DNA of 64,000 nucleotides from Rhodanobacter sp. OK091 (lineage in GTDB: Bacteria > Pseudomonadota > Gammaproteobacteria > Xanthomonadales > Rhodanobacteraceae). This document shows, piece after piece, positions 54,199 through 63,999 of this stretch (the first letter of the stretch is position 1; each line of letters opens with the position of its first letter). Below the pieces are notes generated by a model. The model was not told the DNA's origin. It was given only the letters and a program-made list of their open reading frames with translations, and ran no database searches. The DNA is taken from assembly GCF_900142825.1 (NCBI RefSeq), contig NZ_FRCH01000001.1:2046001-2110000 (forward strand). Direction: 5' to 3'. Both the position numbers and the translations under genes were made by a program.

Positions 54199-54660
54199 GT
54201 GTCATTGTCGATTCGCGCCGCCGCCATCACCGACCTTGCCGACCTCGTCGCATGGAATGCCGCGATGGCATGGGAGACCGAACACAGGCAGCTCGATCCC
54301 GCGACCTTGCAGCGCGGCGTCAATGGCGTGTTCGAGGAGCCCCGACGCGGCTTCTACCTGATTGCCGAGCGCGATGGCGTGGCAGTGGGCTGCCTGCTGG
54401 TGACGTATGAGTGGAGCGACTGGCGCTGCGGCGATTTCTGGTGGATTCAGAGCGTGTACGTGATCCCTGCCGCCCGGCGGGGTGGTGTGTTTCGCGCGCT
54501 ATACGCCGCGGTCGAGCAGGGCGCAGCGGCAGCTGGCGCGGCCGGCCTGCGCCTGTACGTGGAGACCGAGAACCTGCACGCGCAGACAACGTATGCCGAA
54601 CTGGGCATGCAGCGCTGTCATTACTTCATGTACGAAGCGTTGCTGACCAGCCGAGCCTGA
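54199..54660 (+). CDS. GNAT-family N-acetyltransferase
   Basis: A 153-residue acetyltransferase. Motif A is SVYVIPAARRGGVFRALYAAVEQGA (RRGGVFRAL in place of the usual Q/RxxGxG/A loop) and the C-terminal part has YVETENLHAQTTYAELGMQ. DFWWIQSVYV is typical of the small YhbS/PA-type GNATs. GGAG at 54188-54191 points to the GTG at 54199. It is transcribed divergently from the glucan synthase, whose promoter lies in the shared 165-bp gap. Confidence 0.9.
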   Translation: MSLSIRAAAITDLADLVAWNAAMAWETEHRQLDPATLQRGVNGVFEEPRRGFYLIAERDGVAVGCLLVTYEWSDWRCGDFWWIQSVYVIPAARRGGVFRALYAAVEQGAAAAGAAGLRLYVETENLHAQTTYAELGMQRCHYFMYEALLTSRA

Positions 54661-54717
54661 GCGCGGCGGGCTCCTGCCATGAAAAGCCACGCTTCTTGGC
54701 GAAGCCGCGTACCAGGT

Positions 54718-57198
54718 TCAGGTGGTGGCGGCGAGCAATTGCTGGAACTCCTCTGCCGGCATCGGTGCGCCGAACAGGAAGCCTTGCAGTTGCGAGCATC
54801 CGGCGTGGCGCAGGAACGCGGCCTGATCGCGGGTCTCCACGCCTTCGGCAATCACCACCTTGTTGAGGCTGCGCGCCATCGCGATGATGGCGCTGGTGAT
54901 CGTGGCGGTGTCGCGGTCGCTGATCAGATCGTGCACGAACACGCGATCGATCTTCAGCGCGTCGATCGGGAAATGCTTCAGATAGGACAGGCTGCAATAG
55001 CCGGTGCCGAAATCGTCCAGCGACAGTCGCACGCCGCGTTGCCTGATCCGGCGCAGCAAGCCGGTGGTGGTATCGCCACCGGACATCACCATGCGCTCGG
55101 TCAGTTCCAGTTCGAGCAGGCCGGGATCAAGTCCGCTTTCATTGAGCACGTCGTCCAGCCAGCTGTAGAAATCGGCATGCTGGAACTGCAGCGGCGAAAC
55201 ATTCACCGAGACCGGAATGGTTTGACCGCCGAGCTGCCACAGCTGCGCCTGCTTGCAGGCCTGGCGCAGCGCCCAGGCGCCGATCGGCAGGATCAGGCCG
55301 CTGTCCTCGGCCACCGGGATGAATTGATCCGGCTTGTATAGTTCGCGTCCGTTCACTTGCCAGCGCAGCAATGCTTCGGCGCCAACGACGCGGCCGCTCT
55401 GCGCTTCCACCTTGGGCTGGTAATGCAGGCTCAATTCGTGCCGCGGGAGCGCCTGGCGCAGTGCCGTCTCGATCCGCCGGCGTGCCTGCGAGCGCTCGTT
55501 CATCAGCGCGGTGAAGAAGCGGTAGCCGTGCATACCCTGCGCTTTTACTGCGACCAGCGCGGTTTCCGCATGCTGCAGCAGGTCTTCCGGTTCGGCGGCG
55601 TCGTCCGGATACACGCTGATGCCGATACTGATGCGCAGCGCCAGTTCGGGCAGGCCGTCGACACGGGTCTGTTCGCACTGGTTGATCAGGACCTGGCACA
55701 GGCTGGCTGCTTCGCCCACGCTTCCCAGATGCGGCAGCAGCACCACGAATTCGTCGCCGCCATAACGGCTGATCAGTTCGTCGCCGGGGAGGCAGCGATG
55801 CAGTTGCGCGGCCAGCGCGCGCAGCACGCGGTCGCCGGCCGCGTGGCCGTGCAATTCGTTGATCTGCTTGAAATGGTCGATGTCGATGTAAAGCAACGCG
55901 GCGCGTTGCTGGCGCCGATTCGCGGTTGCCAGTGCCTGCCCGATGTGGTCGTGCAGCTGGCTGCGGTTGGGCAGTCCGGTGAGCGTGTCGTGCTGGGTCA
56001 GATGGATCATCTTCAGCGCCAGCGCGCGGGTTTCGCTGACGTCGTGGAACACCAGCACGCCTCCGATGACGTTGCCGGCATGGTCGTGGATCGGTGCGGA
56101 CGAGTCTTCGACCGGCGTGTCGAAACCATGCCGGTGGCGCAGCAAGGTCTTGCCGGCGAGATCGACGATGGTGTTGTGCTCGATCGCCACGCGCAGCGGG
56201 TTGGCGATGGTGTGGCCGTCCTGGGCGTCGAACAGCTGGAAAATTTCCTCGATCGGCCGGCCCTGCGCCTCGTCGTTGCTCCAGCCGGTCATCGCCTCGG
56301 CGATCGGGTTGAGCGAGGTGATGCACAGCTGCGTGTCGGTGGTGATCACCGCGTCGCCGATCGAACGCAAAGTGACCTCGGCCAGTTCGCGTTCGCGATG
56401 CAGCGCGTCCTCGAAGGCCTTGCGCTGGCTGATGTTCTGCACCTGCGACACGAAATACAGCGGGGCGTTCTGCTCGTCGCGCACCAGCGATACGCTGAGC
56501 TGGATGTGGACGGCGTGGCCGTCCTTGTGCAGGTTGCGCTTCTCCAACTGGTACGACTCGCGCGTGCCGGCCAGCAGTTCCGCCATCAGCCTGGCATCGG
56601 TCGCCATGTCGTCCGGATGGGTAAGCCGGGCGATGTCCAGCGCCAGCAGCTCGTCTTCGCGATAGCCGAGCATCTGGCACACCGCGGCGTTGACGCGCAG
56701 GAAATGGCCGTCCGGTCTGGTGAGTGCCATGCCGATCGCGGCGTGCTGGAATGCGCCGAAGAAACGCTGCTCGCTTTCGTGCAACTGCAGTTCCAGCAAA
56801 TGCCGTTCGGTGATGTCGAGCAGCGCGGTGAACACACCCCGCACACGGCCATCCGCGTCGAAATCCGGCTGGAAGTTGCCGTGGGCGTAACGCCGCTCCT
56901 TGCCGTTGTAGAGCTCGCCCTCGAAGCTGGCCAGCTGGCCGGCGTAAGCCTTTTTCAGTGCCGGCGCGGCGCTGCGGTAGTTGCGCTGGCCGATCACGTC
57001 GATCAGGCGCTTGCCGAGCAGCGCCTGCGGGTCGACGCCGAGCCAGCTGCGATGGGTCTCGTTGGCGTAACTGAAACACTGTTCGGCATCGAGATAGGCC
57101 AGCAATACCGGCGCGCCGTCCAGGATTTGCGCAGGCCAGTCCGGCCCCTGAAGAAGCGAAGGCAATACCTCGGCAGACTTGTGCGGCCGCATGGTCAT
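54718..57198 (-). CDS. PAS-PAS-PAS-GGDEF-EAL cyclic di-GMP signalling protein
   Basis: An 826-residue soluble sensor. Three PAS domains (about 25-130, 140-255 and 270-385; e.g. [19 protein letters not shown] and [21 protein letters not shown]) precede a GGDEF domain with an intact RYGGDEFVV motif and an EAL domain with [29 protein letters not shown] and KIDRVFV, the residues needed for phosphodiesterase activity. The allosteric I-site RxxD before GGDEF is missing (PGDE instead). It could make or, more likely, degrade c-di-GMP in response to ligands of the PAS domains. There is no transmembrane segment. It is monocistronic. Confidence 0.95.
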   Translation of the reverse strand: MTMRPHKSAEVLPSLLQGPDWPAQILDGAPVLLAYLDAEQCFSYANETHRSWLGVDPQALLGKRLIDVIGQRNYRSAAPALKKAYAGQLASFEGELYNGKERRYAHGNFQPDFDADGRVRGVFTALLDITERHLLELQLHESEQRFFGAFQHAAIGMALTRPDGHFLRVNAAVCQMLGYREDELLALDIARLTHPDDMATDARLMAELLAGTRESYQLEKRNLHKDGHAVHIQLSVSLVRDEQNAPLYFVSQVQNISQRKAFEDALHRERELAEVTLRSIGDAVITTDTQLCITSLNPIAEAMTGWSNDEAQGRPIEEIFQLFDAQDGHTIANPLRVAIEHNTIVDLAGKTLLRHRHGFDTPVEDSSAPIHDHAGNVIGGVLVFHDVSETRALALKMIHLTQHDTLTGLPNRSQLHDHIGQALATANRRQQRAALLYIDIDHFKQINELHGHAAGDRVLRALAAQLHRCLPGDELISRYGGDEFVVLLPHLGSVGEAASLCQVLINQCEQTRVDGLPELALRISIGISVYPDDAAEPEDLLQHAETALVAVKAQGMHGYRFFTALMNERSQARRRIETALRQALPRHELSLHYQPKVEAQSGRVVGAEALLRWQVNGRELYKPDQFIPVAEDSGLILPIGAWALRQACKQAQLWQLGGQTIPVSVNVSPLQFQHADFYSWLDDVLNESGLDPGLLELELTERMVMSGGDTTTGLLRRIRQRGVRLSLDDFGTGYCSLSYLKHFPIDALKIDRVFVHDLISDRDTATITSAIIAMARSLNKVVIAEGVETRDQAAFLRHAGCSQLQGFLFGAPMPAEEFQQLLAATT

Positions 57199-57289
57199 TC
57201 CGTCAGCTGGAACGCGCCCCCCGTCGGCGCGCCCCCATCATGCGCCGAGTCTCCGCCGCGGCACAAATGCCACGTTCGCCAGCGGCAGT

Positions 57290-58453
57290 TCAATGCAGCG
57301 CTGTCGCCGGCGCACCCAATCGGCCGCGCTCGTCCAGCACGACCCGGCCCAGCGCATGCAGCTCGGGCGCGATGCCGTAGCGGTCGGCCAGCAGCGCCAG
57401 CAAGGGTCCCAACGCCTGCGGCTGCCATGGGTAGCCATGTGCCAGCGCACGGGCCATACCGCCGTCGCCCCGTTGCGCCACGGTGAGCGCGACCACGCCA
57501 AGTCCGGGCGCCTCGTGCGCGAACAGGGCCGGCGATTCGTAACCGGGCTCGATCGCAGCCAGGGTTTCCAGCAGATAGCCGGCGCCGGCCTCGGTTTTCG
57601 CCTGCGCGGCCGGCTGCAGCAGCAACGGCAGCTGATGCGCATCGAGCAGCGCCGCATACTGGCGCAACTCGAACACGATGCCGGCGAAGTCATGCGCGCG
57701 CTGCGCGACATCGCCTGTCTGCGCGGCGAGCCACTGCGCCGGCGACTGCGCCAGCACCTTGCCGTCGGCGTACCGCAGGCTCAGCCCGCGTGCGCTCATG
57801 GTCGATTCGGCGTGCTGCGGGGTCAGCAGCGCCGCTTCCAGCAGCGTCCACAATGACGCCAGATTGACGTGCTCGTACTGCACGCAGGTCAACGCCAGCA
57901 AGTCGTTGCGGCTGAGGTAACGCACATGCTCCAGGCGGATGCCGAGCGTGCGCATCAGCCAGTCGGCGGTCAGCGTGCCGGCTTCGCCGCGGCCGACCAG
58001 GTGGACCTCCAGCAACTCCGACAGCTCCTCGGCCAGCGCCGCCGGTGCCAGCAGGCTCAGCGGCAGCAGCCGCATCGGGCCATCGGCAAAAATCGGCGAC
58101 GGCTCCAGCGGTTGCGCCGGCATGTGGCCGTCATGACTGCCGAATGCCACCACGTTGTCCAGCTGGCCGCGCGGCACGCGCCGGGCCAGCTCATCCAGCG
58201 TAGCCCATACCGGAAAGCCCGGCCGCAGCAGCTCGACCTGATCGAACAGAGCCCCCGCGAGTGCCAGCCGGGCAGCGCCGACCTGCGGCACCAGCGCGTG
58301 CAGGTCGGCGGCAACCAGTTCCGCCAGCTCGGTTGCCTCGTCGCGGCTCAGGGTCATGCGCGCCGAAGCCTCGCCAGCGACCGGTTCCAAGGCCAGCACA
58401 ATGGGCAGGGCCAGCAGCGCTTGTGCTTCCACGGTCAGCAATCCGAACGGCAA
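57290..58453 (-). CDS. Conserved hypothetical protein
   Basis: A protein of up to 387 residues that I do not recognise. It is Ala/Leu-rich and mostly helical, without signal peptide or clear transmembrane helices. No catalytic motif stands out; QYEHVNLASLWTLLEAALL and WLMRTLGIRLEHVRYLSRNDLLALTC are the most structured segments. The apparent start is a TTG with no ribosome site. An internal ATG at 58355-58357 (before TLSRDEATEL) is an alternative that shortens it by 32 residues. It ends 92 bp upstream of the c-di-GMP gene start on the same strand and may be co-transcribed with it. Confidence 0.65.
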   Translation of the reverse strand: MPFGLLTVEAQALLALPIVLALEPVAGEASARMTLSRDEATELAELVAADLHALVPQVGAARLALAGALFDQVELLRPGFPVWATLDELARRVPRGQLDNVVAFGSHDGHMPAQPLEPSPIFADGPMRLLPLSLLAPAALAEELSELLEVHLVGRGEAGTLTADWLMRTLGIRLEHVRYLSRNDLLALTCVQYEHVNLASLWTLLEAALLTPQHAESTMSARGLSLRYADGKVLAQSPAQWLAAQTGDVAQRAHDFAGIVFELRQYAALLDAHQLPLLLQPAAQAKTEAGAGYLLETLAAIEPGYESPALFAHEAPGLGVVALTVAQRGDGGMARALAHGYPWQPQALGPLLALLADRYGIAPELHALGRVVLDERGRLGAPATALH

Positions 58454-58625
58454 AGAGAACCGATTCTACCAGCGAGGACGTCGTGGTCAGTTCAACGCGA
58501 GCCCTAGCCCATGGAAACAAATGGATCGTGCTGAACAGATCAGGACATCCTCTGGCGTTTTGGGCTTTCGCCGCGCGGCATCGCGGGTTAGCCTTGACCG
58601 ACTTGAGTTGTGGACAGTTTCGAGC

Positions 58626-59912
58626 ATGGAAAACACGCTAAGGCGCGTCGGGGTGATCGGTGGTGTACGCATCCCGTTTTGCCGCAACAACACCGCGTAT
58701 GCCGACGTCGGCAACTTTGGCATGTCGGTGAAAGTGCTGGGCGCGCTGGTCGAGCGGTTCGGGCTGCATGGGGTGGAGCTAGGTGAAGTGGCGATGGGTG
58801 CGGTGATCAAGCATTCATCGGACTGGAACCTGGCACGCGAGGCGCTGCTCAGTTCCGGGCTGGCGCCGACCACACCGGGCATCACCACCGCGCGTGCCTG
58901 CGGTACTTCGCTGGACAACGCGATCATCATCGCCAACAAGATCGCCGTGGGGCAGATCGCCGCGGGCATCGCCGGCGGCTCGGATACCACCAGCGATGTG
59001 CCTATCGTCTACGGCACGCGTTTGCGCAAACGGCTGCTGGCGATGAACCGCGCGAAGACGCCGCTGGACAAGTTGAAAGTGGCGCTGCGCGGGTTCTCGT
59101 TCCGCGAGCTGAAGCCTTCGTTCCCCGGCGTAGCCGAGCCGCGCACCGGCAAGTCGATGGGCGACCATTGCGAGCAGATGGCGAAGGAATGGCACGTCGC
59201 CCGCCAGGCGCAGGATCAGTTGGCGCTGGACAGCCATCACAAACTGGCCGCCGCATATGACGCCGGTTTCTTCGACGACTTGCTGGTGCCGTTCCGCGGC
59301 CTCAAGCGCGACGGCTTCCTGCGTCCGGATTCGACGCTGGATAAGTTGGCCACGTTGAAGCCGGCGTTCGACAAGAGTTCCGGCCACGGCACGCTGACTG
59401 CGGGCAACTCCACCGGCTTGTCCGATGGCGCGGCCGCCGTGCTGCTGGCCAGTGACGAGTGGGCCGCGCAGCGTGGCCTGACCATTCAGGCGTATCTGCG
59501 CGACGCCGAAGTCGCCGCAGTGGATTTTGTCCACGGCGAAGGCCTGCTGATGGCGCCGACCGTCGCGGTGCCGCGCATGCTGGCGCGACAGGGACTGACC
59601 TTGCAGGATTTCGACTACTACGAAATCCACGAAGCGTTCGCGGCGCAGGTGCTGTGCACGCTGCGCGCGTGGGAGAGTGCCGAGTACTGCAAGAACCGGC
59701 TCGGCCTGGATGCACCGCTGGGTTCGATCGACCCGGCCAAACTCAACGTGCATGGCTCCAGCCTCGCGGTAGGTCATCCGTTTGCCGCCACCGGCGCACG
59801 AATCGTCGCCACCTTGGCGAAGATGCTGGAACAGAAAGGCTCCGGCCGCGGCCTGATCTCGATCTGCACCGCCGGTGGCATGGGCGTCACCGCGATCCTC
59901 GAGCGGCCATGA
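58626..59912 (+). CDS. fadI: Acetyl-CoA C-acyltransferase (FadI-type thiolase)
   Basis: A 428-residue thiolase for beta-oxidation. The nucleophile cysteine is in TARACGTSLDNA, the catalytic histidines in YYEIHEAFAAQ and VGHPFAATGARI, and the second cysteine in ISICTAGGMGV. GDHCEQMAKEW and NVHGSSLAVGHPFAATG match FadI of the FadIJ complex more than FadA. The usual partner FadJ is not in this window. The ATG at 58626 follows a 170-bp gap. Confidence 0.92.
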   Translation: MENTLRRVGVIGGVRIPFCRNNTAYADVGNFGMSVKVLGALVERFGLHGVELGEVAMGAVIKHSSDWNLAREALLSSGLAPTTPGITTARACGTSLDNAIIIANKIAVGQIAAGIAGGSDTTSDVPIVYGTRLRKRLLAMNRAKTPLDKLKVALRGFSFRELKPSFPGVAEPRTGKSMGDHCEQMAKEWHVARQAQDQLALDSHHKLAAAYDAGFFDDLLVPFRGLKRDGFLRPDSTLDKLATLKPAFDKSSGHGTLTAGNSTGLSDGAAAVLLASDEWAAQRGLTIQAYLRDAEVAAVDFVHGEGLLMAPTVAVPRMLARQGLTLQDFDYYEIHEAFAAQVLCTLRAWESAEYCKNRLGLDAPLGSIDPAKLNVHGSSLAVGHPFAATGARIVATLAKMLEQKGSGRGLISICTAGGMGVTAILERP

Positions 59913-59937
59913 ACGGGCCCATGAACGGGATACTCGC

Positions 59938-60498
59938 ATGCTGCGGCTGCGCACCACCACGGGCCTGAGCGCGCTGGCGCTGGCGATCGGCATCGCCGGT
60001 ACCAGCTGGCTCAGCACGCTGACGGTCGGCTGGCATGGGCCGGCGCCACTTCTTGCTGCGACTCGGCATGGACCATCCATGCAGCCGCGCGCCCTGCCCT
60101 CACCGCAGCACCGGAAACGTCCGGTCAGCGTGGTGCAGGCGCGTCGCGCCAATGCAGATCGCGCCATCAGCGGCGTGAGCGAGGCGCAGGCCACTGCGCC
60201 TGCGCCGGCAGTCGAACTGGTGCCGCTGGCGATGCCGGGCGACACCTCGCAATCATGGGAAGAACTGCGCGGCCATCTGGACGGCCGCGTGGTGCTGCAC
60301 GTCGGCGTCGACGGCGACGGCCGTGTCCGCACGGCCAGTCTGGTCGAGTCCAGTGGCGATCCGGTGCTCGACGAGCATGCCTTGCGCAGCGTGCGGGGCT
60401 GGCGTTTCGCGGTGCCGGGCGATCATCCGGACGGGATCAGCGGCGACTTGCCGATGCGTTTCTCCGCGCAGGGCGAGCGCATCGCGCAATCGCCGTAG
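59938..60498 (+). CDS. TonB C-terminal domain protein
   Basis: A 186-residue protein with one N-terminal membrane helix (TGLSALALAIGIAGTSWLSTL), a proline- and basic-rich linker (about 45-95) and a TonB C-terminal domain (LDGRVVLHVGVDGDGRVRTASLVESSGDPVLDEHALRSVRGWRF). This is the arrangement of TonB-like energy couplers, though shorter and without a paired ExbBD here. It could energise an outer-membrane receptor or be a periplasmic TonB paralogue. It starts 25 bp after fadI. Confidence 0.8.
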   Translation: MLRLRTTTGLSALALAIGIAGTSWLSTLTVGWHGPAPLLAATRHGPSMQPRALPSPQHRKRPVSVVQARRANADRAISGVSEAQATAPAPAVELVPLAMPGDTSQSWEELRGHLDGRVVLHVGVDGDGRVRTASLVESSGDPVLDEHALRSVRGWRFAVPGDHPDGISGDLPMRFSAQGERIAQSP

Positions 60499-60579
60499 GT
60501 TTTTTTCCAGTCGCGGCGGCCCTGCTTTTATTGTTCCCTGCGCCGATGGCGCCCGAGTTACCTTAGCTCGGCGATTCTT

Positions 60580-61270
60580 GTAGGAGCCGCGCTCGCGGGC
60601 GATGCTCTTTTTTGCACTTGAGGCGAAGAGCTTTCACCCTCCTGCGGAGGGCGAGTTACTTCTCTTTTGCTTGTCCAAAAGAGAAGTAACCAAGAGAAAA
60701 CGACACCCCGCTTACGCGCCTTGCGGGCATCCCTGCCCGCAAGGTCCGCGGGTGGGTTACGGGGTTTGTCGACAGCACATCCTGTGCTGACGCCAAACTG
60801 GCCGGCATCCCTGCCGGCCACCCTGCGGGCTTTCCTTCACCCACCCGCCGCTTCAGAGGGGCCCCGGGTAGAGCAACGCGCATCCTGCGCGTACTTTTCA
60901 GAGGAGCCAGAGCAATAGCAGAGCGACGCTTCGCTTCGGCCTTTCACCGAGTGCGGGCCACGATGGCCCGCTGCTCTACCCGGGGCCCCTGTGCGGCGGT
61001 GAGACGGGGTCGACAGGCCCGCAGGGGCATCGGCAAGGATGCCGATGCCTTTTCGCCAGGACAGGAGTCCTGTCGAAAAGCCCGGCCCCGGCTCACGGAC
61101 TTGCCGGGCAGGAGCCCGGCAAGCGCCAAGCGGGGTGGCCTTTCTCTTTGGTTAGCTTTCTCTTTGGCCACACAAAGAGAAAGTAACTCGGGCGCCGTAG
61201 GCGCACGAAAGCTCTTTGCTTCGAGTGCAGAAACAACAAGCAAAGGCATCGCCCGCCAGCGGGCTCCTAC
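60580..61270. repeat. 0.7-kb composite element of inverted palindromes
   Basis: REP-type ends (GTAGGAGCC...GCGGGCGATGC at 60580-60605 and its inverse at 61246-61270) bound two inverted copies of one complex repeat (about 60651-60905 and 60945-61195). Each copy has GTTACTTCTCTTTT-type arms (60655-60690; 61151-61187), a segment GGGGCCCCGGGTAGAGCA (60858-60875; inverse 60972-60989) and a chain of hairpins with different stems but loops of the form ATCCCT, ATCCT, TCCT or ATCCTT, for instance CCTTGCGGGC-ATCCCT-GCCCGCAAGG at 60719-60744 and GCGCGT-closed 60876-60892. No protein gene can be supported within it. Confidence 0.85.
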
Positions 61271-61350
61271 AAGAAGTCACGGTTTAAAGTGGTTCGGCTA
61301 CAGCAGGAGGACGAAAGCTCTTCAAGCCTTGCTTCAAACAAAACCGGAGT

Positions 61351-63228
61351 TCACAACACCCCTTTCGCGCCCACCCCGAACGCCGTGAACAACCGCGTGA
61401 TAATCAGTTTCGGCGACAGCGCCACGTCGGGGAAATCGCCGACCGGCTGATAGCAGGCGTAGAAGCCTGGATCGATCGCGCGCAGAGGTTGGCAGCCAGG
61501 CTTGAGGTCGTAGCTGGTGGCGTAGCGGAACGGCCACAGATCGAACAGCGGGAGCTGTGCGGAGATGCTGCCGATCGCATCGTTGATGTCGGTGAGCAGC
61601 GGCGTCGCCGATTGCCGCGGCGCGATCACCCATGCATTTTCCGGCTGGGTATTGCGCATGATGCTGTCGCGCAGCTGGTCGGCGAACGCGTGGTCGTAGA
61701 CGATCACACCGGCTTCGGTGTTGTAGTTGTCGGAACGCGGATCGAAGTTGTGCGAGCCGACCATCGCGAAGGTATCGTCGATCACGATCGACTTGGCATG
61801 CAGGCCGAACCGGCGGCCCTCGCTGAGCAAGGGCGCCGGCCGGTTGCTGCTGCCGCGGCTGCCAAGCAGGTGAAAGCGCGCCTGCGTGGCGCTGGCCGGG
61901 CTGGCGGTTTCCGCCGGCATCGCGGCCTTGTTCATGCCGAGGTTGGCCAGCTCGTTGTCCACCGCCGGGCCTGACGCATGCGGCTTCAGTTCGTGGATCT
62001 CGAAACCGAACGTCTTCAGGTAACGCTTGCGGTGCTTGTACGACATCGCATACACGGCGAACGCATCGGTCGAGGCCAGCGAGTTGGTCGAGACGATCAC
62101 CCGTGGCGGCTCGTCGCGCTGGTGCAACCGCTGGAAGATGCGCTGGGCGCGTTTGCTCATCACCAGATACGGCGTCTGCAGCAGCACTTCGCGCTTGGCG
62201 TCGTCGATCATGCGCATGATGTGCTGGGTGTACTCCTGCGCGCGTCGCTTGTCCGGCTTGTCGGCCTTCGACGGCAGATCGCTGAGGTAATCGACCTTGC
62301 CGGCGGGTAACGAAGGATCGACCAGCCACGCCTGCAGCCATAACGGATCTTCGGCGGCCTGTTGCAACTGCGCCACCCGCAGCGGCCGGCGATAATGCGG
62401 CGCCGGCCAGACCGGTGGCGCGCTGTCGGACAGGATGCGCTGGTTGACGTCGCGCAGGTGAGTCAGCGGCACCGCCCGCTTGTGCCGCCAGAACAACTCG
62501 AAACTGGCCGCCATCTGTTTTGCGGCAGGGCCGCCAACCATCACGTCGCGGTCGACGTAGTCGAAGTCGTCGTCCCAGTTGAAGTAGCGATCCTGGTAGT
62601 TGCGCCCACCGGTGATGCCGATGCTGTCATCCACCAGCAGCAGCTTGTTGTGCATGCGCTGGTTGAACTGCATGAAGCAGCACAGTATGCCGGCAGCGAA
62701 TTCCAGCGGTTGCGTATGGGCCTTGTGGAAGGTCGGGTTGTACAGCCGCACTTGCAGGTTCGCGCTGACCCGCGACAGTCGGTCGAGCACGTCCAGATTG
62801 TCGAACGAAAACAGTTGGTCGGCCAGGATGCGCACCTGCACGCCGCGGCGGGCCGCCTGCACCAATTCGTCCAGCATCAGTTGGCCGGCGTCATCCTGAT
62901 CCCAGATGTAGGTCTGCACGTCGATCGACTGTCGCGCGGCGCGGACCAGGTTGATCCGCGCCGCCAGCGCCGGTTCGCTGTCATCGAGCAAGGTCACCAC
63001 GTGTACGGGTTGTTGCGGGGTGGATTCAGCCAGCGCCCGGGTTGCCGCCGCCAGCAGCGGTGACGGCACCGCGCAGCGGTCGGCCTGCGCGCAGACTGTG
63101 CTGCGATCGGTAGTGGTCGCGACGATCGCGTCGGCGCGCCGGATTTGCGCTTGCGACAGCGTACAGCCCTGCAGCAGCAGGGCCACGAGCAGGAGTGGAA
63201 GGCTGACCTGGCGCAGGAAGCGGGACAT
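61351..63228 (-). CDS. Phospholipase D-family lipoprotein (cardiolipin synthase-like)
   Basis: A 625-residue protein with a lipoprotein signal (LLLVALLLQGC). Two HKD catalytic motifs are intact: FNQRMHNKLLLVDDSIGITGGRN and RFGLHAKSIVIDDTFAMVGSHN. The layout, including a long N-terminal part and NFDPRSDNYNTEAGVIVYD after the second motif, matches the YmdC/ClsC type of cardiolipin synthase or periplasmic phosphodiesterases. It would act in the periplasm on phospholipid headgroups. I use the ATG at 63226-63228; one 45 bases upstream is possible. Confidence 0.9.
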   Translation of the reverse strand: MSRFLRQVSLPLLLVALLLQGCTLSQAQIRRADAIVATTTDRSTVCAQADRCAVPSPLLAAATRALAESTPQQPVHVVTLLDDSEPALAARINLVRAARQSIDVQTYIWDQDDAGQLMLDELVQAARRGVQVRILADQLFSFDNLDVLDRLSRVSANLQVRLYNPTFHKAHTQPLEFAAGILCCFMQFNQRMHNKLLLVDDSIGITGGRNYQDRYFNWDDDFDYVDRDVMVGGPAAKQMAASFELFWRHKRAVPLTHLRDVNQRILSDSAPPVWPAPHYRRPLRVAQLQQAAEDPLWLQAWLVDPSLPAGKVDYLSDLPSKADKPDKRRAQEYTQHIMRMIDDAKREVLLQTPYLVMSKRAQRIFQRLHQRDEPPRVIVSTNSLASTDAFAVYAMSYKHRKRYLKTFGFEIHELKPHASGPAVDNELANLGMNKAAMPAETASPASATQARFHLLGSRGSSNRPAPLLSEGRRFGLHAKSIVIDDTFAMVGSHNFDPRSDNYNTEAGVIVYDHAFADQLRDSIMRNTQPENAWVIAPRQSATPLLTDINDAIGSISAQLPLFDLWPFRYATSYDLKPGCQPLRAIDPGFYACYQPVGDFPDVALSPKLIITRLFTAFGVGAKGVL

Positions 63229-63337
63229 GCGCGAATGATACGGAGGGTTCGTGCAGCGGTGAGGGCTTTCCATGCAGGCGCTGTTCAATCGCACTGGGCC
63301 GCCAGCGCGGTAGGCGAATGAACGGTGGCGCGTGGTT

Positions 63338-63811
63338 TCAGGGCGACCAGAATGCGTCCAGTCGGGCATTGCCCGGTTCCAGCGAACCATTCAGGTGCAG
63401 CACCGCCAGCGCACCGGGCGGCATGCCGCGGAATTCGTCGGAGCGGCCTTCGACCAGCAGCGCGACCAGCCGCTCGATGCCGGGATTGTGGCCCACCAGC
63501 ATGACCGTATCGGCGTCTGTGTGCTGATCGAGCAGTGCCAGCAATTCGCCGGGCGAGGCGTCGTAGATCTCGCTGGCCAGATGAGGCACTGGCGCGGAGT
63601 CGATGGCGGCCAGCGCCAGACGAGTGGTTTCGTCGGTGCGCCGGGTCGGCGAGCACAGCACCCGCTCGGGTCGGAGGCCGTGCCCGGCCAGCCACAGCCC
63701 GGCCGCCTGCGCCTCTTGTTCACCGCGGGCGCTGAGCGGACGCTGCTGGTCATCGCCGGAGGCTTCTATCGGCACGGCTTCGGCATGCCGCAACAAAATC
63801 AGTTCTTGCAT
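63338..63811 (-). CDS. sixA: Phosphohistidine phosphatase SixA
   Basis: A 157-residue histidine-phosphatase-superfamily protein. The catalytic RHG-type motif is LILLRHAEAVP (RHA), with the second arginine in SPTRRTDETTR, and MLVGHNPGIERL carries the second catalytic histidine. SixA removes phosphate from histidine on phosphotransfer proteins. The ATG at 63809-63811 has GGAG upstream; the longer frame would overlap the next gene. Length is normal. Confidence 0.93.
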   Translation of the reverse strand: MQELILLRHAEAVPIEASGDDQQRPLSARGEQEAQAAGLWLAGHGLRPERVLCSPTRRTDETTRLALAAIDSAPVPHLASEIYDASPGELLALLDQHTDADTVMLVGHNPGIERLVALLVEGRSDEFRGMPPGALAVLHLNGSLEPGNARLDAFWSP

Positions 63812-63867
63812 GGAGGACTCCGGGGTGTGGTCGTACGTGGCGCGATAAGCATCAAGAGGAACTCGCT

Positions 63868-63999
63868 TCACTGCTGACGCTTGATCCAGCGCAGCAGCGC
63901 CTTCCAGTCCTGTTGGTGGTTGCGCACCTGTTCGGACTGGTAATCGAAAATGCCCTTGCCCAGCGCACTCAGCAGCACGTAGGCCTGGCTGTCGCGCAG
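63868..63999 (-). CDS. C-terminal fragment of an unidentified protein
   Basis: The frame is open to the window edge and ends at TGA 63868-63870. The visible 43 residues (LRDSQAYVLLSALGKG, then IFDYQSEQVRNHQQD, then WKALLRWIKRQQ) are helical and basic at the end. They do not suffice for identification. The stop lies 57 bp upstream of the sixA start on the same strand, so the two are probably one operon. Confidence 0.6.
   Translation of the reverse strand: MRDSQAYVLLSALGKGIFDYQSEQVRNHQQDWKALLRWIKRQQ

Noticed and set aside
60602-61388. Several open frames of 60-145 codons within the palindromic element
   Set aside because: They are by-products of stop-free repetitive DNA on both strands; none has a ribosome site or family pattern.
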